Below, piece after piece: positions 11,325 to 20,649 of a DNA stretch of 64,000 nt. Position 1 is the stretch's first letter, and the number at the start of each line of letters is the position of its first letter. The DNA comes from Hofstenia miamia (Eukaryota > Xenacoelomorpha > Acoela). The stretch spans positions 2,294,518-2,358,517 of the forward strand of contig SCFE01000004.1 of assembly GCA_004352715.1 (NCBI GenBank), read 5' to 3'. A model generated the notes under the pieces. That model ran no database searches. It had not been told where the DNA came from and worked only from the letters and a program-made list of their open reading frames with translations. The translations under genes were made by a program, and so were the position numbers.

Positions 11325-11590
11325 AAACTGATGAGGGTGATAGCTATAAACTTTTATTTTATCTGGTAAATTGAATATCAATTGTTTGATGAATCATGTG
11401 TAATTCTAATTTTGAATAAATTGTAATATTACTGAAAATTCATATATTAGAGGAAAAAAAGTATTTAGTTGATGCAAAGATGATTTCTATCTAAAGTTCG
11501 AATTTCATAGTTGGGTTAGGTAGTTCACAGAATACCTTACAGAATATTATCAAGGATGATTACAGACGATAAACCTTTGATGAAAATGCG
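11325..11590. other. Non-coding, 3' of the secreted protein gene
   Basis: AT-rich. It contains a possible polyadenylation signal AATAAA at about 11416, roughly 90 bases after the stop codon. Confidence 0.4.
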
Positions 11591-11658
11591 TTCAAATATA
11601 TATATATATATATAAATTTTTTTTTTAAAGTATTAAATTACTGAGCTTCATAAATGCC

Positions 11659-11829
11659 ACCGGTTTCGATTCAAAATCTTTATCAGAACAAATTTGGAAG
11701 GAAAACTAATTACAATTAACTACACTTAAAATTAACTAAAATTGCATGCATTAGAAAATGTTGGTGGTTATAATAATTCTGCTTATTCATTAATCTTGAT
11801 CTTATTTCTTTCTTTATATATAGTGATTC
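11659..11829. repeat. Left arm of large inverted repeat
   Basis: Begins ACCGGTTTCGAT and ends TATAGTGATTC. Its reverse complement matches 12020-12192 with only a few differences. Confidence 0.85.
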
Positions 11830-12019
11830 TGCAATTATCGGATAGTTTGTTTTTAATAATATTTCAAAATTTTCTTTTTTAATTGGATGTTGATGTTGGT
11901 AAATTTCTGATTTAAGATGACCTGAAATATGTTCTTGAATTCTTGTAGCAAAGTGTCTTCGTGTCTCTCCGATGTAAAATTGTTGACAATCTTCACATGT
12001 ATATTTATAAACCAATGAA

Positions 12020-12192
12020 GAATCACTATATATAAAGAAAGAAATAAGATCAAGATTAATGAATAAGCAGAAGAATAATTATAACATCAACATTTTCTAA
12101 TGCATGCAATTTTAAGTAATTTTAAGTGTAGTTAATTGTAATTAGTTTTCCTTCCAAATTTGTTCTGATAAAGATTTTGAATCGAAACCGGT
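12020..12192. repeat. Right arm of large inverted repeat
   Basis: Reverse-complement copy of 11659-11829, followed by a TA run at 12196-12226. Confidence 0.85.
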
Positions 12193-12227
<35 letters not shown>

Positions 12228-12265
12228 CATTTTGTTACATAATACTATTTGAATTGGTTTTAATG

Positions 12266-12457
12266 ACAATGTATTGCTCGGGATACTAACGTCACNNNNN
12301 NNNNNNNNNNNNNNNNNNNNNNNNNNNNNNNNNNNNNNNNNNNNNNNNNNNNNNNNNNNNNNNNNNNNNNNNNNNNNNNNNNNNNNNNNNNNNNNNNNNN
12401 NNNNNNNNNNNNNNNNNNNNNNNNNNNACAATGTATTGCTCGGGATACTAACGTCAC
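12266..12457. other. Assembly gap (132 N) with identical 30-base edges
   Basis: N residues occupy 12296-12427. The 30 bases before the gap (12266-12295) and the 30 bases after it (12428-12457) are identical, starting ACAATGTATTGCTCGGG. This is either one sequence placed twice at a contig join or two units of an unresolved tandem repeat with a period near 162. Confidence 0.95.
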
Positions 12458-12695
12458 TTCAAATGTCAATGTGGATGTGCAAGAAGACGATGATATGATG
12501 GGGGGGGGCATTACACCCATACTTGAAGATAAAAGCGGTAAAGCTCAAACAGAAAATGGTGGCGTTGATTACAGTGTTTTGCCCGAGGGGTGTTCAGGGG
12601 CAGCTGAACCCACCTTGTTAAATTCCATTGGAGGCCCCGCCTCCTTGGTAGGTTATATTAGGGTTTGGTTGTTGGATTGTTTTTTGATAAATTAA
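12428..12695 (+). other. Orphan coding-like stretch, possible exon, unrecognised
   Basis: One plus-strand frame is open from the gap edge to 12695. It has protein-like composition: 'NVDVQEDDDMMGGG', 'ILEDKSGKAQTENGGVDY', 'SVLPEGCSGAAEPTLL'. It is clearly GC-richer than the flanks. A possible splice donor (CTTG|GTAGGT) lies near 12645, and beyond it the frame loses coding character. I do not recognise the protein. A run of eight G at about 12500 could hide an indel. The rest of any such gene would be in or left of the gap. Confidence 0.3.
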
Positions 12696-12789
12696 ATGTT
12701 GTCCAAAATATAACATAAACATACACTATTCATGCTCAAATGTAGAGCCTCCTTTTTAATTTTTTAGGAGGGCAGCCTTAGCCGACTAC

Positions 12790-13540
12790 ATACTAGGAAA
12801 ATATACGCAGTTTATTCAAATTAACTAAGAGTCGGCCAAGTTTTTCTAATGTATTAAACAAATATTCGTGATGAATTGGGTCATAAGCTTTATTAAAATC
12901 AATATTAAGTATTCCCATATCAATGTTGTTCATTCTACATATATCTATAATGCATTGAATTGTTGAGATATTTAAGGATGAGTTTCTCGCTTTTATAAAG
13001 AGAGTTTGGGTTGAGTGGGTATATTTCTGTACCAGTGGTCCTAGTCTGTGATTTAGAATATGTGATAAAATTTTTAGATCCATATTCAGTAAAGAAATAG
13101 GTCGCAAGGAATTTGGATGTTCTAAATCTTTTCCCTTTTTCGGTAATAGTCTTATAATTGCGTTAGAAATACTGTGAGAAATTCGGCCATGTTTTAGAAT
13201 TGATTTAATTAACAATAAATAGTGCGGGGCGAGAATTAAGCGAAAGGGCTTGTAGAAGGCAGCATTAAGGCCATCTATCCCGGGTGAATTCTTCCATTTA
13301 TTAATTGCTTGATAAATTTCGTCAATGGATATTTCTTGATTCAAAACTTTTTTACCATCTAATGAAATTTGCGGATAAATTAAATTGTTGTTTCCAACTC
13401 ATGTATCGGATTTTTTGTATAAGTTTTTGTAAAAAAATCAGTGAAAGTGTTTATGATATCATCTTGATTGTTTGAGAGAGTATTATTGCTTAATTGTACG
13501 CGCTCAATACTTAATTAATCCATTGACTTTTTAATGTAAT
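12790..13540 (-). mobile_element. L1/Tx1-like LINE reverse transcriptase fragment
   Basis: The minus strand at 12793-13344 encodes the N-terminal half of a LINE RT: 'AINKWKNSPGIDGLNAAFYK', 'AIIRLLPKKGKD', 'SLRPISLLNMDLKILSHIL' and 'GILNIDFNKAYDPIHHEYL' (the first catalytic Asp motif). The LLPKKGKD and RPISLLN...KI wording is typical of the L1/Tx1 group and differs from the CR1-like LINEs elsewhere in the window. The YxDD half is missing and the upstream part is out of frame. It appears truncated where it meets the Polinton relic near 13600. Confidence 0.7.
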
Positions 13541-13599
13541 ATTTTATGTCATTAGTGCTGCCGTCATTGACCTCATGTTCAATTTCTTTAATGTATTCC

Positions 13600-13850
13600 A
13601 ATTCGTCCTGGGCTCTTCCCAGGAGGGTTGATGGTTATACTCTTAATTGGATTGAGGAAATATTTGTTATTGATAAAATAAAATTAACAGACCCTATAAC
13701 AAATGAAAGGATCATTCTATTAAAAAAATTACGGAAAACTGATCAAGATGTTTTTAAAATTGAAAAGTGTTGAGGAAGAAGAATGGAATGACAGTTGTGG
13801 GTGGTCAGGATATCCAGAGAAATTTAATAGTTGGATTAATCCACAAGCAT
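13600..13850 (+). mobile_element. Polinton/Maverick relic: C-terminal end of integrase with chromodomain
   Basis: The first part reads 'RRVDGYTLNWIEEIFVIDKIKLTDPIT', then 'LRKTDQDVFKIEK'. It resembles the tail of transposon integrases that lead into a chromodomain. After a frame change, 13786-13850 reads 'GWSGYPEKFNSWI', which corresponds to the chromodomain core W-x-G-Y-P-E-x-F-N-S-W-I. The DNA polymerase pieces that follow in the same orientation support assignment to one large self-synthesising transposon. Confidence 0.55.
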
Positions 13851-13919
13851 AAACTATATAAGAAAGAGTCTGTATTATACAAAGTAAAAGTCAATTGTAT
13901 TTTTGTCAAAAATGTTTGC

Positions 13920-16301
13920 TAAAATGTAAGAAAAAGTCAAAATAGGAAATCATATTAGATATTGTAGGAATGAGGATACAACGCAATTCTTTTTTTCAAA
14001 AGACAAAATTAAATTTGAAATTTATCATTAAAGAATAGATGTTCCATTTAAAATGTATGCAGATTTTGAATGTTACAATGAAAAGGTCATGTTTGATAAA
14101 ATCAAACCCGGGTTAAGAACTAACCTTAAATCTAATTTTCCTGTGGTTGCTAAAGTCAACCATGAAAATGTCATATGTGGGTTAGGAACTAGCTATGATT
14201 GTAATTCATCTATGGGTGAGAAAACTAAAATTTTTTACAATCAATTACTTATTTCTTTTGGATTGTAACCTAAATCTGATATGCATAAGCTATGTAAGAG
14301 AGAGAGAGATAGAGAGGAGCGATTTATTTCATGCCACTCACAACTATTAGGTTAAATAATAGTGGCATATAAAAATATAAATACACATATATACAAATTA
14401 CACCTAATGAACAGAAAATTTTTCTTCAATTTTGGAAATCACGAAAGATTTTTTCATATGTGATGAGAAAATAGGTAAGTGCACGTTTTAGTGGGTTCAA
14501 AAGTTGTAGGATGGATCAGAATACAAAGGTAGTAGTTGATGAAGTATATGGTTGAAATTTTGTATTTGTTCCCATTGGCGATTGCATTAGAGTATTCTAT
14601 GCTCAGCCAGTGTTTTTAGATTCGTGATATGGAGAACTTAAAAACTTAAAGGAATATTATCTATGCGATTGCGCAAGTGAAAAACTAGTAAGAGATCATT
14701 GTCATTTAACAGGTAAATATAGGGGTTCCGCTTGTAATGATTGCAATTTAATGGCTCAAAACCAACGAATGGCTTTTGTACCTTTGTTGTTTCGTAATTA
14801 TTTACAATATGATTCACATTTATTTTTCAAAGATTATTTTAATGTAAAGAAAAGTTGGTTTTAAAACCTATGTAAAACTGAAGAATATATTTTTGTACAA
14901 AATGGATTTTGTATTTATTCAAATTTCTTGCATCATCATTAAATAATTTAACAAATAATCTTGAGCAAAAACCCATTCTAGAGAAGTATTTTGATGAATG
15001 TGAACTTATACAATCTAAATGAGAAAATAATCGGAATTCTGATAACAGTCATATTGAATATTTTATTGAGTGTAACTTATATTATCTGAATAAATTGAAA
15101 AATAAAACAAGAAACTTTCCAATTGTCCAGCTAAAAAATGTAGACCCTTTTGAATATGGTCAATATCAAAATCAAATTGCTCTTAGTGTTTGTCAAAACT
15201 TATTTGTGATCAATATGATAAAAAATTCTGTTTTTGTCATTACAGGTTATTGAAGTTTTATTTCCGAATGATTATGGGAATTTCTTGTGGGCATAGAGTA
15301 ATTTCATTTAAACAGAAGTAAGTGTTGGAAGCATACATTGATCATAACACCAATATGAATTCAAAGGCAAAAACTGGTTTTGAAAAAGATTTTTACAAAC
15401 TTTTAACTAATGCTTTCTTTGGAAAAACTTGTGAAAATATTAGAGAACGGATTGATGTAAAAATGTTCACTAAAACTGAGACTACTGAAAAATTAATTAA
15501 GGAACAAAGCAAATCAGAATTTAAAACCTATTTTGATTTTGATGATTTTCTGGTATAACATTTTTGTCAAACTAATTTAAAGTTTGATAAACCAATATTT
15601 CTTGGATTTACAGAACTATCAAAACTATTAATGTATGAAACATATTATGATGTCTTACAATCAATTTTAGTTAAAATAATATTACTCTGCACTACATGGA
15701 TACAGACAGTTTCATTTTGAATATAAAAGCTAAAGCTATAGTTAAAGATTTAGAAAAACTTTCCACTAAAAACGCGACGATAGGTGAAAATGACCTTTTT
15801 TGCTTGCTTAATTATTCATTCAGCAAAAACACCAGCAGGTACATATACTTCCAATTATATTTTAGAATAAATTTTGATTCTATTCAATAATATTCGCATT
15901 TGAAAGATCTGATCTAAATATAATCTCAAGAAGTAATCACTTTTCTAGTGAAAGATTTAAAGATACCTGGATTTTTTAAAATCGAGATGCCTAAAAGTAT
16001 ATATTTAAATCAATTCATTGCTTTGAGGAGCTAAATGTATTCATATAAAGTTAATGATAAAAGCAAAAATATTTTGAAAGGAATAACAAAAGTTGAAAAA
16101 GAAATATTAACAATTGAGGATTACAAAAATAGTTCAGAAACAAATAAAGTTGGTGTTACCAATAGTTATACAATGCAAAATAAAAAACATAAAACTAGTT
16201 TACTTAACACAGAAAAAACATCATTATCACTATTTAATGATAAAAGATATTATTTAAATAAATTACAAAGTATTCCATATGGATATAACTTTTCATATTA
16301 A
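13920..16301 (+). pseudogene. Polinton/Maverick protein-primed DNA polymerase B, decayed
   Basis: Successive plus-strand fragments in several frames follow the order of a transposon-encoded family B DNA polymerase. 'VPFKMYADFECYNEKV' (about 14040) is the exonuclease start. 'KLVRDHCHLTGKYRGSACNDCN' (about 14680) is a very characteristic HNH-like insert, followed by 'YDSHLFFKDYF'. 'KTGFEKDFYKLLTNAFFGKTCENIRERIDV' (about 15370-15460) is polymerase motif B. 'YMDTDSFILNIK' (about 15690) is motif C with the catalytic DTD. 'KMYSYKV...KLKGITK'-like and 'NDKRYYLNKLQSIPYG' (16035-16301) form the C-terminus. Many stops and frameshifts make it non-functional. Such polymerases replicate the element from a terminal protein primer. 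No capsid, protease or ATPase gene was seen nearby. Confidence 0.75.
14288..14330. repeat. GA-rich simple repeat
   Basis: An AGAGAG run interrupts the polymerase relic, followed by about 300 bases without polymerase similarity. This suggests a small insertion. Confidence 0.5.
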
Positions 16302-18195
16302 GTAAAGCTATAGAGTAAATTCTGGAGATTACAGTGGCTGTATATATATATGCAATTGATTCTCCGTGAAATCGAAAATATTAATTGATGCATGTTTCGA
16401 ATATTAAAATCAACAATAGGAAAGGGGTAAAAAATTATAAATTTAAGGTGGCTTGATATACAGTGTGAAAATGCTTTAAATGGTCTGCTGATTAATCTTT
16501 TTCTGGAAACGCGGGCCTAGTTATCACAATATTCCACTAAACTGCTTGTGTGACTTTATAAAATACGCAAATTACATGAATTGAATTCAAACTATATGGA
16601 ACGTCTTCTGAATTTCACAACTTACCATTCTTACGTTTTCTACTATTGAAGAGGTTTGGTGTTTCATGAAATAAATATACGTAGAAAATATTTGTCAATC
16701 AAAAGACCTAATGGTTTTAGATGAGAATACATATTTAATGATGATAAAAATATTGACAATGTAATAAAAACTATAAATACATCTTGAAAACCTATTACTT
16801 TGAATATGCATTGCCTCACAATTTATCAATTAAAATCGATTTCTGTATAATGTCTTCAAAAGTAGAAGATAACAATTTCAATAATAAAATGCATTTCTCA
16901 TGTAGCGAAATTCATCAATATAGAAATGCAATTTCACCAAACTAGTTCTTTAGTAATGAACCATCTTTTTTATTGTACCGCTTAAAAACCTATAAAACTC
17001 ATTGCTAGATTATTTAGATTCGCACATCCAATGGGCGAAAAGATGTCCTTCAAAACAAATAAATCCTCGAAAACTTTCCAAGATAAGCAAAATTTTCATG
17101 ATGCATCCTCTATATTATATAATTTTATTTAATTAAATTATGGGAGATTTTAAACAAACGGTTACCTCTTGACAAAATTAAGTTTCCTTCCTACTTAAGT
17201 AGTTCATCCAATAAACTAGATTTTACTATCGGGAAGCTAAGGTTCAAAAAAAAATTATTTAAAAAAATATTTTGTAAATTGCACAATTGACAACTGAAAT
17301 AACTTTCTATTATATATAAGAAAACTAGATAATCGGGATAAGTTTAATAAAAAAATTAGGAATTGCATTTGCTCTTATTTCTATAAATTTCAAAAATTCT
17401 TTAAATATTAACTTTTGCTTTATGAATTTTATTTTTTTGACACTATTGTTGCAATTTATATTTTATCAATGTTTGTTTTTGTAATATATATGTTTGTACG
17501 GCGGATATTTCTTATTCTTCTTCTTCCCTTACACACTACAAATAAAATATGAAACTATTAAAGAATTTAGTAATGATTGACATGTATGTTGATATTTTGT
17601 ACACAGTTCAACTGAAGGAATTTTAAGTTTTTTTTTAAAATATCTTCATGTTTTGTTTGCAAGTATATTTAGGATTTCTTTGCACTAGTGTAATATCATG
17701 GATGTGCGCATAACAAATATATGATTTTAAGTTGATTTTTATGCAACACCTCATATGGTTCAAATTCACTTGTGAAATCCCTTTGATGTGAATTGGAAGT
17801 TTGGAAAGCCTAATTTCAAATAATTCTAAACATATGGTTTTCCAATTTTTGTTATGAAGTTTTAGTGTATATCAAACAAATTTTCAAGCTAGTTGATTCG
17901 GATTAATAACCACTGAAATGGGTGCAAAACGCAGTCCATAACATTAAAATATTTTTGCAGTAGTAGTGACATTTCCAAAGCTGAGTGTCATTTTGTTTTT
18001 ATAAAAAATGTGTATTATTATTCAAATCAGATTTAATCATATTATTAGATTTCTATTAAAAGCTTAGTTTCAGCTCAGTTAAGTGGCTTAGTTGAATTCT
18101 TTTGTATGGTCTTGGTTGACAAATAAATTTGTGGTCTGTATGTGAGGTTGTGGACTAAAAACAGTAACTTGCTGCGGGTGACGAGAGGAACAAAA
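16302..18195. other. Non-coding stretch, nothing recognised
   Basis: AT-rich. Only short frames are open. Decayed transposon sequence is likely, but no motif could be read. Confidence 0.45.
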
Positions 18196-19000
18196 CTAGC
18201 CACCTACTCTAGAATTTCCCCTTGCAAAAAAGTTCGAACTTGTTAAATGGAAAAACACCACTTGAATATTTCTTGAACCTTCTGTTATCACTATGAAATT
18301 TGCAAGAATTTTCAAAAAATAGAAAATTTCTGAATGTTTTGTGTCATTCAATGAGGGCAAGCATTTCGAATTGGGTAATTGTAGTTTTTTCAAAAAATTT
18401 AGGATAGGCTTCATATCTCCATCTCGTTCTTGACTGAGTGTTGCTATGATAGCCAATGTGGTTGTTTCACTGTCAAGGATACATATTCCAATGGTAAATG
18501 GGATGTTAAGTGATGCAATCTTTTTCATTTCCTTTTTCAATGGATCTTGTTCATTTTGGTCTTGCAATGCCCATGTGAAATATTTGTTGGTTTAACTGTA
18601 GTGTGTTTTCTCATCATTAATCAGGATTCATCTTTCTGTATGAAATCTTGTGTCCATTCAATATATTTTGTGCAGGTATCTGCTATAATTGTAATGAATG
18701 GTCTTGGTATTGGCCCTGGCCTTGATATTAAGGTGTTTATTGAGATTAATGTCAGATTACATTCAAGTAGAATTTAGGTCACTAGCCAAGGGCCCAACAA
18801 ATCGGGGACTTGGAGTTTCTGGAGAGCAAATTCTTTGAGATGAAGAAACTACGGGAGAAGGAAACAAATTTTGAGTATTTATGTAAAATTATGATTCTCA
18901 TTGACGCCAAAAATGTATCTTGATTTAGTTTTAGATGCAAACTGCATTTATTGTCACTACGATAGTTTAAATATACCAGCAGGTATGTATAACAGTACAC
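18196..19000 (-). mobile_element. Possible LTR-retrotransposon pol fragment
   Basis: The minus-strand frame at 18196-18567 (123 residues) contains 'IPFTIGICILDSETTTLAIIATLSQERDGDMKPI'-type sequence, seen here in pieces. The 'FTI...LSQERDGDMKPI' wording resembles the RNase H start of Ty3/gypsy elements (FT..tDAS..A.ga.LSQ...g...PI), but the catalytic Asp residues are not preserved. Further minus-strand frames up to 19000 show no clear domain. The assignment is weak. Confidence 0.3.
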
Positions 19001-19245
19001 TAACAGGTTTTCTCTTACTTTAGCTAAATATTTAATATCTATTTTTATCGAGGTTGAAATCCTAAATTTTGGGCTTCAATCTAGGTATTGCTGGGTGTGG
19101 AAAATGGAAAAGAAGTAGAATTTAATTCATATCTGCCAGCTAAGAAATTGATTATGTGAGAAAACCGTCAATTCCGGAATGGTTCTTGCAGTCAATATTC
19201 AAAGTCGGAAAATGAAACTGAATGCTATTGAGAAAGCCACATTTC

Positions 19246-19560
19246 TCAAAATACTTTCGAAAGTTTAGCTTCCGACGTGAAAGTGTTGCAGTCCATTGAT
19301 GTTGGTCTTACGCAGTCTGTTTCATGGCGTATACACAAAAGGCATACACAGTGTCGTGTATGGGAATGGTGATCGCATGAAACGCTGCTTGAAAGAATTG
19401 CGAGTATTTTTACTGTAATAATTGCATTAAATTTGGAATAAATTGTTTTATATTTTGTGTTTGGAATAATTGGACTGTATTTGCTAAATTTTATAAACAT
19501 GTGTTCTTTGCTTAGTATTGGGTCGACAATAGCGCATTCTTGGGTCTTGATGTGATCCAA
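19246..19560 (-). other. Unrecognised open frame of 104 residues
   Basis: The frame carries a Cys/His-rich part near its C-terminus ('SCDHHSHTRHCVCLLC', 'RHETDC') that is not a recognisable zinc finger. It lies between the possible LTR-element piece and the LINE. It may be part of either or a chance frame. Confidence 0.2.
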
Positions 19561-19644
19561 GACTAAACCGGATATTAGGCTAAAAAAGATTCAAGACAGT
19601 CTCCGCTTTGTCAATATTATAAATTTTAGAAATTATATTTAGCT

Positions 19645-20613
19645 ATGCTGAACAATTTCAGCAACATCAGTAATCTGATTTCTTACTCTTTGATTAATGT
19701 AGGGTTAGGGTTGCATATACCGAGACAAATTTTGTTATATGTTACTGTGCAGGGCCTAGTTTTTGATTCCAACAACTTTGTCGTTGTAGCCGTGAACGGT
19801 CGGTTGATGTCACAAGAAAACATGGTTACTAATATTGTTAAATGTAGCACATGCAAAGATTCTATTGCCAAGGAATCGAAATACTTTACCTGTTTTTATT
19901 GTAAAACTGCTTTGCACTTGAGTAAGAAATGTACTGGTTTTTCGACCCCATGTATAGAATCTATACAGCAATATTACAAGCACTTCTTACTGGTATGCAC
20001 AAATTGTGTTGATAGTAACTGCAGCAAAATGTCAGCTGTTGATGAAAAACTCCAGGAACAGCTGGACAACCTTGATGATAAATGCAAGCAAATTAGTGAA
20101 GAATTGTCTAAACTAAATCATGTATTGGATCATGCTCAACCCTCTAATCGAATTGTTCAGCCAAAACTAAACCCTTCTATCGATAATGAAGACAGTCCTT
20201 ATTCTTACTTAAAACGAGTTAAAATAATTGGAATTCAAGAAAATGGTTTATCTGAAGATCGACAATATTTAATGCAGCTTATTAAGAATCTTGAAGCCGA
20301 TCCGTCAATCATTAAAAATGCTTTTCGAGTTGGTAAGTACAACAAAGAGAAAGTTAGACCAATGATAGTTGATGTTGGAACAGAATGGAATAAGCGATGT
20401 TTACTGTCGAATTTCCATAAAATAAAATTATCTCAGAAACTAGATATTCTAATATTTCCTGATCTCAGTTTTAGTGACAGAAAAAAGGAGAAAGAAATAT
20501 TGCACAAACGCTACGAACTTATTCAAAGTGGAATTGATAAGAAACTGCTAAAAATTAGAAAACTTGAATTGTATAATAATGGAATAAAAGTCAACCTTCA
20601 GAATAGTGATTGA
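19645..20613 (+). CDS. LINE ORF1 protein, PHD-like zinc finger plus RRM-like domain
   Basis: A 322-residue uninterrupted frame, with a more likely start at the Met at 19807 just before the zinc finger. From there a PHD-like Cys/His cluster runs CSTC...CFYC...H...C...CTNC. It is followed by a coiled coil ('VDEKLQEQLDNLDDKCKQI') and a C-terminal nucleic-acid-binding domain: 'VKIIGIQENG', 'AFRVGKYNKEKVRPMIVDV', 'ILIFPDLSFSDRKKEKEI'. This arrangement is known for ORF1 of CR1/Jockey-like LINEs. ORF1 proteins bind the element RNA and act as chaperones in retrotransposition. It sits 36 bases upstream of ORF2 in the same orientation and frame. Confidence 0.8.
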   Translation: MLNNFSNISNLISYSLINVGLGLHIPRQILLYVTVQGLVFDSNNFVVVAVNGRLMSQENMVTNIVKCSTCKDSIAKESKYFTCFYCKTALHLSKKCTGFSTPCIESIQQYYKHFLLVCTNCVDSNCSKMSAVDEKLQEQLDNLDDKCKQISEELSKLNHVLDHAQPSNRIVQPKLNPSIDNEDSPYSYLKRVKIIGIQENGLSEDRQYLMQLIKNLEADPSIIKNAFRVGKYNKEKVRPMIVDVGTEWNKRCLLSNFHKIKLSQKLDILIFPDLSFSDRKKEKEILHKRYELIQSGIDKKLLKIRKLELYNNGIKVNLQNSD

Positions 20614-20649
20614 CTTCGAGTAAATCGTAAAACCAGCAATAACAATAAT

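Larger units (their letters stand above)
11659..12192 (-). mobile_element. Penelope-like element fragment in fold-back (inverted repeat) form
   Basis: The minus strand at 11716-12015 encodes a GIY-YIG nuclease fragment: 'YKYTCEDCQQFYIGETRRHF' then 'TRIQEH'. It has the Cys pair and the Y-I-G-E-T signature of Penelope-like endonucleases. The 171-base left arm (11659-11829) is repeated in inverted orientation, nearly identical, at 12020-12192. The loop between the arms is 190 bases and holds the YIGET motif. Both outer ends are ACCGGTTTCGAT and its complement, and TA runs flank both sides. No reverse transcriptase part remains. Confidence 0.7.

Noticed and set aside
12260-12520. Minus-strand frames reading through the N gap
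   Set aside because: Most residues are undefined because of the gap, and the defined ends are duplicates of each other.
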